Shown here in pieces: positions 37,638 to 46,386 of a stretch of DNA of 64,000 nt; within the stretch, counting starts at the first letter, position 1, and every line of letters begins with the position of its first letter. The stretch is from assembly GCF_024808665.1 (NCBI RefSeq), contig NZ_JANUBZ010000005.1:322170-386169 (forward strand). The letters run 5' to 3'. Position numbers and translations under genes: made by a program. Source of the DNA: Mucilaginibacter empetricola (GTDB taxonomy: Bacteria; Bacteroidota; Bacteroidia; Sphingobacteriales; Sphingobacteriaceae). A model generated the notes under the pieces. It searched no databases. It was not told the DNA's origin and saw only the letters and a program-made list of their open reading frames with translations.

Positions 37638-39452
37638 CTAAAGGCCGGCTTCTAATTTTTTTTCCTCGCGCTTTTTTTTGCGCTCGGCTCGTTTTTGTAT
37701 TCTTTGTTGTTTTTTTAGTTTCCTGTTCTGTTTATTTATGGCTTGTTGGTTTGCCCTCTCTACAGTAGCATCCTGCGTTTTTTTATCGAGACCGATGCTG
37801 GGTTTAATGCCAGTCAACAAAGTTTGCCATACATATTTAAAAAAAGGAATATCAGGCTGACGCTCGTAGCTTACAAAACACGAACGGGGTTTACCTCCTT
37901 CAATATCAGGATTATTATGTTTGAGTATAAAAATGTTAGCATACAACGTTGCAAATGGGCGTTGTTTTAACTTATCAAAAACAGTATCAACCTTAAGTAA
38001 ACTCACTTTTGCATTGTTATATAAGAGCGTGATTTTTCCCGAAGCTTTATTTTTATTGGCATGTATATCAAAGTCGAGTTGTTTTACGCTGCCCGAAGTT
38101 ATTTTTACCATTGTTAAGGGCATAGTAACCTGGTTTACTACTTTAAGATCCATAGGCCCCAGGCTGCCTTTGTAACTAAAGCTTTTATTGTCATCGGTTA
38201 AATTGAACAACATTTGAAGGTTAAATTTCCCTCTGTTCATAAAATAACTGGTTAATTGCACAGTTGCAATATTGTTTTTTTGTAATGCGGCCGGGTTTGT
38301 AGTTAGGTTTAAAAGCTGACCGCTGGTATTGTTAAAGAAGAGTGAACCCGTTTGGTCTGTCTTTGAATTGTATTCGGTGTAAGTAATGTTGATATGTTTT
38401 ATAAATGTAGTATCAATTTTCATATCGGCATTTATTTTAAAAATACCGGCATTGGGAAAGGTTACAACTCTGTCTGTTGATGGTTTGATAGAATTTGGAT
38501 TGCCAAATATTTCGATACCACCGTTATGCAGAATCAAGCTCGAAGCATTAAAAATGCGGTATTTATGATAGCTCAAAAAATCAAAATGATTTAGTTGTAC
38601 CGAATCCAGGTGCAGGGTAAATTTATCTTTATGACTTTTAGCAAAAAATGCATCGGTATTAATAGGCTTTAGCGTTAATCCTTCAATATTTAATTGCGAT
38701 TTAGGCATTGAAAGTTTAATATGATCAACTTTGCCCGTGTATAAGCCGCTGGCTGTTTTAAAGGTGTAATTATTTAATTCGGCTGTGATGTCTTTACAAT
38801 AAAGTAGCCTTGATTTATCCGCTTGTGTTGTAGAGTCTATTAGCAAATCATGCGCGCTTACATTCATCTCCCTAAATTCAGATATAGCCACTTTGTTGCC
38901 CGAGTAGTCGTCATACCTGAATTTAATATCACCCAAAATGATACTGCCGATGTGAATAGAGCGCAGGTTTTTCGATAACTTTTGCCACAGCGTCCGGTTA
39001 TCTTTTAATATGGTGTCTTTAGTGTGATTTAGTTTATAACTTATATTAACCTGCGGATCGTTTATAATTACTTCATCAATATCAAGCTTCTTTTTGAAAT
39101 ATAATCGTAAAGGATGTATATGTGATATAACAAGCCTTTTTATTTGAAGTTCAACCAGGTTGTTAGGAGCAAGGTGTTGTTGCTTTTTAAGGTTATAAAC
39201 ATTCGTATCTGGTTTCAGGGTAACGTTATAAAAAACAATGCTGCCCCGTATTACATGTAACTCTGCCGATGAAAAATTAATGGTATATAAGCCACCGCTG
39301 CTTAGTGCAACTTCTTCTTTAACTTTTTTGGCCAAAATTGGCGACCAATGGCTATTCACAAATATGGATAAGCCGATAATAAGAAAAATAAAAGCAAGTG
39401 AAATACCAACTGTTACTTTATGCCATCTGCGCTTTAAAATTTTAACAGCCAT
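37638..39452 (-). CDS. AsmA/DUF748-like envelope protein with basic tail
   Basis: Membrane-anchored protein of 604 residues. One N-terminal transmembrane helix (about 14-32, VTVGISLAFIFLIIGLSIFV) precedes a large beta-rich periplasmic region with AsmA/TamB-like character (SSAELHVIRGSIVFYNVTL, LDIDEVIINDPQVNIS, LILHNGGIEIFGNPN), consistent with the bridge-like phospholipid transporters of the outer-membrane biogenesis group. The last 40 residues are extremely rich in Lys and Arg (RKLKKQQRIQKRAERKKKRE). That is unusual for a periplasmic C terminus and may bind LPS or nucleic acid. No partner gene is adjacent except an ORF relic upstream. Confidence 0.65.
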   Translation of the reverse strand: MAVKILKRRWHKVTVGISLAFIFLIIGLSIFVNSHWSPILAKKVKEEVALSSGGLYTINFSSAELHVIRGSIVFYNVTLKPDTNVYNLKKQQHLAPNNLVELQIKRLVISHIHPLRLYFKKKLDIDEVIINDPQVNISYKLNHTKDTILKDNRTLWQKLSKNLRSIHIGSIILGDIKFRYDDYSGNKVAISEFREMNVSAHDLLIDSTTQADKSRLLYCKDITAELNNYTFKTASGLYTGKVDHIKLSMPKSQLNIEGLTLKPINTDAFFAKSHKDKFTLHLDSVQLNHFDFLSYHKYRIFNASSLILHNGGIEIFGNPNSIKPSTDRVVTFPNAGIFKINADMKIDTTFIKHINITYTEYNSKTDQTGSLFFNNTSGQLLNLTTNPAALQKNNIATVQLTSYFMNRGKFNLQMLFNLTDDNKSFSYKGSLGPMDLKVVNQVTMPLTMVKITSGSVKQLDFDIHANKNKASGKITLLYNNAKVSLLKVDTVFDKLKQRPFATLYANIFILKHNNPDIEGGKPRSCFVSYERQPDIPFFKYVWQTLLTGIKPSIGLDKKTQDATVERANQQAINKQNRKLKKQQRIQKRAERKKKREEKKLEAGL

Positions 39453-39547
39453 TAATTTTCCTGGTTTTGCTTGCTTTGGTTTGTTGAATCTTTTTACTTA
39501 TTGTCCTTTTTGCGATCTTTTTCTTATGCCTTTTTATAATTGAATAC

Positions 39548-39682
39548 CTAAATTTTGGTAGCAGAATTTTGCCTTTTCAGCTTGTAGCTGCTTGAGTTTA
39601 AATTGGGCGTAAACTTTTCAATATCTGCTGATTGTACGTGAACCATGGCTAAAGGTTTTACCAGTTTATCTAATATCGCCAT
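39548..39682 (-). pseudogene. Possible gene relic or small ORF, 44 codons
   Basis: A reverse-strand frame that opens upstream (from 39730, no start codon) and contains ATG at 39682 and TAG at 39548. The peptide begins MAILDKLVKPLAMVHVQSAD and ends with SSSYKLKRQNSATKI. Amino-acid composition is protein-like (helix-forming with a basic tail), and the upstream in-frame residues LLIIRTNWEGF also look coded, which suggests the 3' end of a decayed gene. I do not recognise a family. It could be a real small protein. Confidence 0.3.
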
Positions 39683-39856
39683 AAAGCCTTCCCAATTCGT
39701 CCGGATAATTAAAAGTCCTTTATTTTGCCACTAAATTAAATTAAAAATTGACTTATAAAGGAGTTGGATTCATAAAGCAACTGAATTAAGATTACAACAA
39801 AAAAAGTTTGACTTTGTTATTGCTGACAATCTGTCACGCTGTAAATAAATTTTATG

Positions 39857-39864
39857 TATTTTTG
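39857..39864 (+). promoter_or_regulatory. -7 box TATTTTTG upstream of miaB
   Basis: Exact TAnnTTTG match, 15 bases before the miaB ATG. No clear -33 TTTG at the usual distance. Confidence 0.5.
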
Positions 39865-39879
39865 TAGTCTAAATTTTTA

Positions 39880-41322
39880 ATGCAAATGATGGATTTGGTT
39901 GTTCCGGATAAAACACATGATGAAAGCAGGCAGGGCGAGGCTTTGGTTTTAGACGCCGTTGAAGCGAAAAATAATGGCCGTAAACTGTATATTGAGAGTT
40001 ACGGCTGCGCCATGAATTTTTCTGATAGTGAGATAGTAGCTTCTATTTTGTTAGATAAAGGATTTGAAACCACATCCGATTTTAATGTTGCTGATGTAAT
40101 TTTTATAAACACCTGTTCCATACGCGAAAATGCGGAACAGCGCGTCCGCAATCGTCTTAAAGAATTTAAGGTAGCCAAAGTTAAAAACCCGGGCCTCGTA
40201 GTAGGTGTTTTGGGTTGTATGGCCGAGCGTTTAAAATCAAAATTTTTAGAAGAAGAGAAGCTTGTTGATGTAGTTGTTGGGCCGGATGCTTATCGCGATC
40301 TGCCAAATTTGATAGATCAGGTTGATGATGGCCAGAGAGCGGTAAACGTGCTTTTATCGCGCGAGGAAACTTATGCCGATATCAGTCCGGTACGTTTAAA
40401 TAGTAATGGAATTAATGCCTTTGTATCAATTATGCGCGGCTGCGATAATATGTGTTCCTTCTGCGTGGTACCGTTTACCCGCGGTCGCGAACGGAGTCGT
40501 GATCCTCATTCAATTATTAAAGAATGTACTGATTTGTTTGACCAGGGATACCGCGAGGTAACCTTGCTGGGCCAAAATGTGGATTCATACAAATGGAGCG
40601 AAGAAGGCGAGTCTGTAGAAGATGCGCCGAAAGCTACCGTTAATTTTGCCAATTTGCTGGAAATGACAGCTCTTATCAGTCCTGAATTACGTGTACGTTT
40701 TTCAACCTCGCACCCTAAAGATATTACGGATGAAGTATTGTACACCATCGGCAAATACGATAACATCTGCAATTACATCCACTTGCCGGTACAGTCGGGC
40801 AATAGTCGGGTATTAGAGATGATGAACCGTACTTATGATCGTGATTGGTATATTAACCGCATTGATGCCATACGTCGAATTATTCCTGAATGTGCTATTT
40901 CTACAGATGTGATCACCGGGTTTTGCAGCGAAACTGAAGAAGAGCATCAGGATACCTTAAGCATGATGGATTATGTACAATATGACTTTGCTTACATGTT
41001 CATGTATTCTGAAAGACCAGGTACATTAGCGGCCAAACGTTATGCCGATGATATTCCGGATTTGATAAAACGCGAACGTTTAAAAGAGATAGTGGCTAGG
41101 CAGCAGGAGCATTCTTATATTAGGCTGCAAAAGTTGATTGGTACTATACAAAAAGTATTAATTGAAGGTTTTTCAAAAAAATCAGACCAGGATTATTGTG
41201 GCCGCAGCGATCAAAATGCGATGGTTGTATTCCCGGTTACAGAGAATTATAAACCTGGCCAATATGCAAACGTGCTTATTGAACGCAGTACAACAGCTAC
41301 TATGATAGGGAAAGCCGTTTGA
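39880..41322 (+). CDS. miaB: tRNA-2-methylthio-N6-dimethylallyladenosine synthase MiaB
   Basis: Radical-SAM methylthiotransferase that adds the methylthio group to i6A37 of tRNAs reading UNN codons. The 480 residues have the N-terminal UPF0004 domain with its three auxiliary-cluster cysteines ([22 protein letters not shown]), the radical-SAM triad CDNMCSFC near residues 189-196, and a C-terminal TRAM domain (about 415-480). Two more ATGs lie 2-3 codons in, so the exact start is uncertain by 3 residues. It is probably the first gene of the run leading to groESL, interrupted by an inverted-repeat element after it. Confidence 0.95.
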   Translation: MQMMDLVVPDKTHDESRQGEALVLDAVEAKNNGRKLYIESYGCAMNFSDSEIVASILLDKGFETTSDFNVADVIFINTCSIRENAEQRVRNRLKEFKVAKVKNPGLVVGVLGCMAERLKSKFLEEEKLVDVVVGPDAYRDLPNLIDQVDDGQRAVNVLLSREETYADISPVRLNSNGINAFVSIMRGCDNMCSFCVVPFTRGRERSRDPHSIIKECTDLFDQGYREVTLLGQNVDSYKWSEEGESVEDAPKATVNFANLLEMTALISPELRVRFSTSHPKDITDEVLYTIGKYDNICNYIHLPVQSGNSRVLEMMNRTYDRDWYINRIDAIRRIIPECAISTDVITGFCSETEEEHQDTLSMMDYVQYDFAYMFMYSERPGTLAAKRYADDIPDLIKRERLKEIVARQQEHSYIRLQKLIGTIQKVLIEGFSKKSDQDYCGRSDQNAMVVFPVTENYKPGQYANVLIERSTTATMIGKAV

Positions 41323-41331
41323 TAGAGAGCC

Positions 41332-41867
41332 AAGAGTCAAGAAACAAGAGCCAGTAAGTAGAAGAAGAGTAAAGAAGTAAAAGCTAAAATCCAGGAAGTA
41401 AGAGTCAAGAAACAGAATAAAGAAACAAGATCCAGGTATAATCAAAAACCTTTTAATGCACAACTTTGAGAATTTAAAAATATGGCAAAAGGCAATGGAC
41501 CTTACTGATTTAGCTCTTTCTTATATTGAAGACTTGCCGACTAATGAAAGGTATAACCTGATAGATCAGATTAATCGATGTTCTTGTTCTATACCTTCAA
41601 ATATTGCGGAGGGCTCAGGAAAGCGTACAGTTAATCATTTTGCAGAGTTTTTGACTACGGCGCTAACGTCATCTTTTGAATTAGAAACGCAATTATTGAT
41701 ATGTGAGCGCAGAAAATATGGAAATGGGGATAAACTCAAAAATTGTTTGAACTTAACATCCGAAGTGCAAAAAATGATTTTCGCATTTCGGGAAAATCTG
41801 AGTTAGGTTTAAAGTTAATTTAAATCGTCTTAGATAATATTAAAATGTGTCTTGAATCTTGACTCTT
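41332..41867. repeat. Intergenic inverted-repeat element C, carrying the four-helix-bundle ORF
   Basis: The word AAGAGTCAAGA occurs twice upstream of the ORF (inside AAGAGTCAAGAAACA at 41332-41346 and 41400-41414) and once in reverse orientation downstream (TCTTGACTCTT 41857-41867), within longer imperfect arms. The left arm is part of about 110 bases of purine-rich sequence with repeated AAGA words. RNA from the whole unit could fold into a long stem with the ORF in the loop, as in intervening sequences of 23S rRNA. The element interrupts the usual miaB-sigma-54 activator order. Confidence 0.6.
41456..41806 (+). CDS. Four-helix-bundle protein, S23/IVP family
   Basis: Protein of 116 residues from the four-helix-bundle family (S23-like, TIGR02436). 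Typical features are the start FENLKIWQKAMDLTDLA, the short loop NERYNLIDQINRCSCSIPSNIAEGSGK and a C-terminal helix. Its relatives are encoded in intervening sequences inserted in 23S rRNA genes and, related in fold, as the Avd accessory protein of diversity-generating retroelements. Neither a 23S gene nor a reverse transcriptase is present here. The biochemical activity is unknown; a nucleic-acid-binding pentamer is known for Avd. It sits inside an inverted-repeat element, so it may belong to that element rather than to the host operon. Confidence 0.85.
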   Translation: MHNFENLKIWQKAMDLTDLALSYIEDLPTNERYNLIDQINRCSCSIPSNIAEGSGKRTVNHFAEFLTTALTSSFELETQLLICERRKYGNGDKLKNCLNLTSEVQKMIFAFRENLS

Positions 41868-41894
41868 TGTTCTTGATTCTTAACCATAAACAAA

Positions 41895-43133
41895 ATGGAA
41901 GTACAAGAAATTAAACAGCGCTTTGGTATCATCGGCAATTCGCCTTTGCTTAACCGGGCAATAAATATAGCCAACCAGGTATCGCCTACAGATATTTCTG
42001 TGCTGATAACCGGAGAGAGCGGCAGCGGAAAGGAAGTTTTCTCGCATATTATTCACCAGATGAGTCCGCGGAAACATGGCCCGTTTATAGCGGTAAACTG
42101 CGGAGCAATTCCGGAAGGTACGATTGATTCAGAATTATTCGGACACGAAAAAGGTGCTTATACCGGTGCGGTTGGGGAGCGTAAGGGTTATTTTGAAACA
42201 GTAAACGGCGGTACCATTTTTTTGGATGAAATTGCCGAAATGCCTCTTGGTACCCAGGCCCGTTTGTTAAGGGTGTTGGAGTCTGGACAGTACATCAAAG
42301 TTGGTTCTTCAAAAGTTGAAAAAACTAATGTACGTGTTATAGCAGCAACCAATGTTGATGTGTACGAGGCAGTTAAAAACGGCAAATTCAGGGAAGATCT
42401 TTATTATCGTTTAAATACCGTTCCGTTACGCATACCGCCACTGCGCGATCGTAAAGAGGATGTTTATTTACTATTCAGAAAATTTACGTCTGATTTTACC
42501 GATAAATACCGTACGCCGCCAATTCAATTAGATGAAGATGCACAGCAGGTATTGGTCAATTATTCATGGCCCGGTAACGTACGGCAACTAAAAAATATGG
42601 CCGAGCAATTGGCCGTGCTGGAGCGCGACCGTATCATTACGGCACAAACACTGCTTTCGTACATCCCAATGGAAGCAACAGGGCGCAATTTGCCTATGCG
42701 TTTAGACAATCAGCCCAAAGAAGATTTTTCGGAGCGCGACATCCTTTACAAGGTGTTGTTTGACATGAAACGGGATATGGTTGAATTGAAAAAACTCGTT
42801 GCCGATATTATCGAACACGGTGGCGTTTCTGTTAACCATGCAAGTCATTCGCAGGCTATAAATCAATTATACAGGGATATTGAACTGCCCGGAACTCCCG
42901 AAGCACAATTTACTATCCAACAACCCGTTATTAGCAACAATAATGCTGGTAATCCGTACAATATAACCCACGACGCAGAAGAGGTAGAAGAATCACTTTC
43001 GCTGGTGGATAAAGAATCGGATCTGATACGTAAGGCGCTAAAAAAGCACAAAGGAAAACGCAAACTGGCAGCAAATGAATTGGGTATTTCGGAAAGAACC
43101 TTATACAGAAAGATTAAAGAACTAAATTTATAA
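41895..43133 (+). CDS. Sigma-54-dependent transcriptional activator without sensor domain
   Basis: Bacterial enhancer-binding protein of 412 residues. It starts almost directly with the AAA+ domain: Walker A GESGSGKE (40-47), sigma-54-contact loop GAYTGA (87-92, Phe to Tyr variant of GAFTGA), Walker B GGTIFLDEIAEM and arginine-finger region. A linker (about 240-365) precedes a Fis-type helix-turn-helix (KRKLAANELGISERTLYRKIKEL, 388-410). There is no N-terminal receiver, PAS or GAF domain, so activity is probably controlled by amount, oligomer state or a partner protein. Neighbours suggest a role in envelope or stress genes, but targets cannot be read here. The next gene begins 4 bases later. 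Confidence 0.93.
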   Translation: MEVQEIKQRFGIIGNSPLLNRAINIANQVSPTDISVLITGESGSGKEVFSHIIHQMSPRKHGPFIAVNCGAIPEGTIDSELFGHEKGAYTGAVGERKGYFETVNGGTIFLDEIAEMPLGTQARLLRVLESGQYIKVGSSKVEKTNVRVIAATNVDVYEAVKNGKFREDLYYRLNTVPLRIPPLRDRKEDVYLLFRKFTSDFTDKYRTPPIQLDEDAQQVLVNYSWPGNVRQLKNMAEQLAVLERDRIITAQTLLSYIPMEATGRNLPMRLDNQPKEDFSERDILYKVLFDMKRDMVELKKLVADIIEHGGVSVNHASHSQAINQLYRDIELPGTPEAQFTIQQPVISNNNAGNPYNITHDAEEVEESLSLVDKESDLIRKALKKHKGKRKLAANELGISERTLYRKIKELNL

Positions 43134-43137
43134 TTGA

Positions 43138-43656
43138 ATGAAGAGGACGTTGGTGTTACTTGCTGCTGTTATTTGTTTTGTATTGATTTGTCCATCGTGT
43201 AAATTGAGTTTAAATGGGACATCCATACCGCCTACAATGAAAACCATAAGGGTTGATTTTTTTGAAAACAACGCAGCCCTGGTAGTAAATAACCTGAGCA
43301 CAACCTTTACCGAAGCGTTAAAAGATCGGGTTAGAAACACAACCCGTTTAAGTATTGTTCGAGTTGAAGAGGCAGATGCGGTAATGTCGGGCTCAATTAC
43401 TGATTATAATATTGCGCCGGTTTCTATCAATGCTACATCTAACAACGTGGCGCCAATAGCCGGAGCAAGTCGCTTATCTATCACGGTGAGTGTAAAATAT
43501 GTTGATAATATTGATAAAAAAAATAGTTTTGAGCAATCGTTCACAAAAACAGAAAACTTTTCGGGCGATATTGCAACGCATGAACAGACGTTGATTGCTG
43601 ATTTAAATAAACAATTAACAGAAGATATTTTTAATAGAGCCTTTGCAAATTGGTAA
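43138..43656 (+). CDS. lptE: LptE-like LPS-assembly lipoprotein
   Basis: Lipoprotein of 172 residues with lipobox CPSC (cysteine at 21) after the signal segment LVLLAAVICFVLI. The mature domain matches the LptE family, which plugs the LptD barrel during LPS insertion. Typical signs are the opening SIPPTMKTIRVDFFENNA, LSTTFTEALKDRVRNTTRLSIV and the C-terminal EQTLIADLNKQLTEDIFNRAFANW. It is 4 bases after the sigma-54 activator and probably cotranscribed with it. Together with lptC at 2.2 kb, the window holds two parts of the LPS bridge. Confidence 0.82.
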   Translation: MKRTLVLLAAVICFVLICPSCKLSLNGTSIPPTMKTIRVDFFENNAALVVNNLSTTFTEALKDRVRNTTRLSIVRVEEADAVMSGSITDYNIAPVSINATSNNVAPIAGASRLSITVSVKYVDNIDKKNSFEQSFTKTENFSGDIATHEQTLIADLNKQLTEDIFNRAFANW

Positions 43657-43677
43657 ATAATACGTAGTTTAAAAAAA

Positions 43678-45321
43678 GTGGATCAATATAACGACAACAG
43701 CGAGAATGAATTCTTATGGAAATTATTAGCCGATCCGGCTAATGATCCCAAAGTACATACGTTTGATTTGCAACGGCTGGTTAATGACTTTCCACAAAGC
43801 GGTATTCTGCAGGCGCTGCTGGCTCATGCTAGCGACGACAAAAACTTAAAACAAGCGTCGGTTTATTTTAGCCCTAAGGCTTTATATAAATTAATTAATA
43901 CGCCTGCCTCATTTATTGGCGTAGCCGACGAGAAGATCATCCTTCAAAAGAACGTGATCAATAACGGCTATCACTACGAACAGCATTCCACGGTAATTGA
44001 AAATACCTTTTCTTTTCACGATCCGGAAATGGAGTCGATAACTGTAGATAGTGAGAATTACTTTAATGAGACAACTATCATTGAATTGGATGCTCAGCTG
44101 CAGAATGAATTTGAAGAGGATAATGTGGCTCATGAAATTGAGATTGAACCATTTGTAGTTGGCCACGAAGCCGGAGACCATTTAATTAATACTACTGCTA
44201 AAAACGTAGTGCCTGCTGAAGAGCCGGTTACAGCTAAAGCAGAGGCATTGCCGATAGTTGATGCAGCTATGAGTCAAATTCATCCAGACGTAATTGCAGA
44301 AAAGAATGAGTTGGCTGAAGATACCGAAGCATCAACTATTGCATTTAATGATAAACCGGCTGAAGAGCCGCACCCAGCCGAAACACAGCATATAACAACT
44401 GCGGAAACGGCAGATAAAAATATTGAAGAAGAAGTTTTTGAAGAAATAGCCGGTGTTGAAGATTTTAAATTAAACGGAGCGTCGGAAACTTCGGAAACAG
44501 CTGCTGAGCCTAAGGATGAAACTTACAGACCGTCATTTGCATCAAATTGGACAGAATCGGCAACGGGCGAAGAATTGAGCGAAGATAAAGAAGGCGAGTA
44601 TTCGGATGATGCTGAAAAGATAATTACCGAAAGTATTGCTTCTACAGATTATTTTATGTTCGATAACACGCTTGTTGAAGGCCAGGCGGTTGAACAAAAG
44701 GAAACTGGACCGGAAGTTGAAAAGACGGCTGATGTGCCTGCGGAGGAAACAGTTGAAGAAAGTGCTTTGCATGATGACACCGAGCAACAGGATGTATCAA
44801 AATATCACGATGAGAAAATGCCATATACTTTTATGTGGTGGCTTGATAAAACACGTAAGGAGCACGCAAGTGTATATCAGCCTTATGTGAAAGCCCGTGA
44901 AGTAGTAAAACCGACAAATACTAATACTGCGAAGAAAACACCTGATGAGTTGCAGCAGCAGTATTATGAAAATATTTTCCATATAACTTCTGTAGAAGAA
45001 CTGGATAAGGCCACTGCACCAAACGCTCCGGCAGATGTTGCTGTTTTTAAAAGCAAAGAACACTTTATTATTGAACGCTTTATTCAGGAAGAGCCACAAA
45101 TAAGACCGCAAAGTAGCGATAAGCTTGATAATGAGAATAAAGCCAGAAAAAGCTCAGAAGATAGAGACGAATTGGTAACCGAAACTTTGGCGGGTATTTA
45201 TACCGATCAGATGCTTTATCATAAAGCAATAGCATCATACAAAAAATTGATGTTGAAATTTCCGGAAAAAAGCCGTTACTTTGCAGCCAAGATTGAACAG
45301 TTAGAAAAGAAAACCAATTAA
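43678..45321 (+). CDS. Acidic, largely disordered protein with C-terminal TPR-like helices
   Basis: Cytoplasmic protein of 547 residues with no signal peptide. The start is GTG (43678), 21 bases after lptE; no ATG gives a more complete frame. The N-terminal ~100 residues are helical. Residues about 130-390 are a low-complexity region dominated by Glu, Ala, Val, Thr and Asp. The end (about 490-545, DELVTETLAGIYTDQMLYHKAIASYKKLMLKFPEKSRYFAAKIEQL) looks like a TPR pair. I do not recognise a named family. The position between lptE and secG is conserved in related genomes as far as I recall, which suggests a scaffold in envelope assembly or export. Confidence 0.7.
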   Translation: MDQYNDNSENEFLWKLLADPANDPKVHTFDLQRLVNDFPQSGILQALLAHASDDKNLKQASVYFSPKALYKLINTPASFIGVADEKIILQKNVINNGYHYEQHSTVIENTFSFHDPEMESITVDSENYFNETTIIELDAQLQNEFEEDNVAHEIEIEPFVVGHEAGDHLINTTAKNVVPAEEPVTAKAEALPIVDAAMSQIHPDVIAEKNELAEDTEASTIAFNDKPAEEPHPAETQHITTAETADKNIEEEVFEEIAGVEDFKLNGASETSETAAEPKDETYRPSFASNWTESATGEELSEDKEGEYSDDAEKIITESIASTDYFMFDNTLVEGQAVEQKETGPEVEKTADVPAEETVEESALHDDTEQQDVSKYHDEKMPYTFMWWLDKTRKEHASVYQPYVKAREVVKPTNTNTAKKTPDELQQQYYENIFHITSVEELDKATAPNAPADVAVFKSKEHFIIERFIQEEPQIRPQSSDKLDNENKARKSSEDRDELVTETLAGIYTDQMLYHKAIASYKKLMLKFPEKSRYFAAKIEQLEKKTN

Positions 45322-45331
45322 TATATAAGAA

Positions 45332-45709
45332 ATGTATTTATTATTAGTGATCATTGCGATCGTTGTGTGCGCGCTTTTAGTGCTTATGGTGTTAATTCAA
45401 AACCCTAAAGGTGGTGGCTTGTCATCAAATTTTTCAAGCTCATCGCAATTAATGGGCGTGCAAAAAACAGGTGATTTTCTTGAAAAAGGTACCTGGATTT
45501 TGGCAATTACCTTAATGGTTCTTTCGCTGGCAATTAACGCTTCCGTTAAAAACGGTACAGAAAAAAGCGGGAGTACTAATTTTAGCGAACAAGTTAAACA
45601 TGCTTCGGCTCCAACAACAACGCCAACAAATAATGCTGCGCCATTAAACTTGCCTGCATCGCCACAGCCAACTACTACAAAACCAGCTGCTCCGCAACCG
45701 GCTAAATAG
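45332..45709 (+). CDS. secG: Preprotein translocase subunit SecG
   Basis: Small accessory subunit of the SecYEG channel. The 125 residues have two transmembrane helices (about 2-22 and 52-70, WILAITLMVLSLAINASV) flanking the conserved cytoplasmic loop VLIQNPKGGGLSSNFSSSSQLMGVQKTGDFLEKGTW. The C-terminal 50 residues are Thr/Pro/Ala-rich, typical for Bacteroidota SecG. It is 10 bases after the acidic-protein gene and is followed by a strong terminator, so it ends that transcript. Confidence 0.93.
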   Translation: MYLLLVIIAIVVCALLVLMVLIQNPKGGGLSSNFSSSSQLMGVQKTGDFLEKGTWILAITLMVLSLAINASVKNGTEKSGSTNFSEQVKHASAPTTTPTNNAAPLNLPASPQPTTTKPAAPQPAK

Positions 45710-45728
45710 TTTTTGCTGATAAAATATT

Positions 45729-45762
45729 AAAAAGGCTCTGGAATTATTCCGGAGCCTTTTTT
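45729..45762 (+). terminator. secG terminator
   Basis: Stem AAAAAGGCTCTGGAA / TTCCGGAGCCTTTTT (one G-T pair) with a short loop, followed by a run of T. It closes the miaB-to-secG transcript. Confidence 0.85.
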
Positions 45763-45895
45763 TTGTTACCAAAGTATGTAACGGAGGCACAATTAATATG
45801 TTAAAAAAAGGTACTGACACGATGGCATTTCAGGTTAAAGTAATATTAACTTAAAATTTTAGCCTCACCAAAATCTGACAATAAAACAGTAATTG

Positions 45896-45943
45896 TATGC
45901 CAATAAGGTATAATGTGTTTGCTTGGCATAATTGATGAGCAAA
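45896..45943 (+). promoter_or_regulatory. Overlapping inverted repeats upstream of groES
   Basis: TATGCCAA (45896-45903) pairs with TTGGCATA (45923-45930), and TTTGCT (45918-45923) pairs with AGCAAA (45938-45943). The two pairings share a base and are mutually exclusive. They lie 48-95 bases before the groES ATG, where a regulator or an RNA structure could act. No CIRCE element is present. Short arms, so chance is possible. Confidence 0.3.
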
Positions 45944-45990
45944 TGGAAGCGGAAACTTAAATTATAATAAATTTAAATAATTGTATAACT

Positions 45991-46266
45991 ATGTCATTAA
46001 ACATTAAACCTATCGGAGACAGGGTAGTAGTGGAAGCTGCTCCGGCCGAAGAGAAAACTGCTTCCGGTATCATTATCCCGGATACTGCAAAAGAAAAACC
46101 TCAACGCGGAACTGTAGTTGCTGTAGGCAGCGGAAAAGTAGATGAGCCTTTAACTGTTAAAGTTGGTGACCAGGTTTTATACGGTAAATATGCCGGTACT
46201 GAAATTACTTACGAAGGAAAAGAGTATTTGATTATGCGCGAAACTGATATTTACGCAGTTCTGTAA
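45991..46266 (+). CDS. groS: Co-chaperonin GroES
   Basis: Heptameric lid of the GroEL folding chamber (91 residues). Signature segments are [29 protein letters not shown] with the mobile loop (about residues 18-33) and [23 protein letters not shown] at the C terminus. It is followed by groEL after 120 bases, a longer gap than usual, and the two are presumably cotranscribed. No CIRCE or other known heat-shock operator is visible; the upstream inverted repeats are the only candidate. Confidence 0.97.
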   Translation: MSLNIKPIGDRVVVEAAPAEEKTASGIIIPDTAKEKPQRGTVVAVGSGKVDEPLTVKVGDQVLYGKYAGTEITYEGKEYLIMRETDIYAVL

Positions 46267-46386
46267 ATTATAGTTGAAATGTTGCAGCGTTTAAAGGTTT
46301 TAAAGTTGCTTTAAATCTGCACTAAAAGTGATGTCACAACATCAAATCATTCCAACTTTATAACAATCAAAAAATTTAAATAAATC

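Larger units (their letters stand above)
39453..39879. other. Long divergent spacer between AsmA-like gene and miaB
   Basis: 427 bases without a full gene. It holds the start region of the AsmA-like gene, a short reverse-strand ORF that looks like a gene relic (39548-39682), AT-rich DNA, and the miaB promoter box at 39857. No inverted repeat element of the kind seen in other spacers is present. Confidence 0.6.

Noticed and set aside
41456..41806. Four-helix-bundle gene as evidence for a 23S rRNA intervening sequence or a diversity-generating retroelement
   Set aside because: No 23S rRNA, reverse transcriptase, or template/variable repeat occurs in the window; it lies between miaB and a sigma-54 activator.
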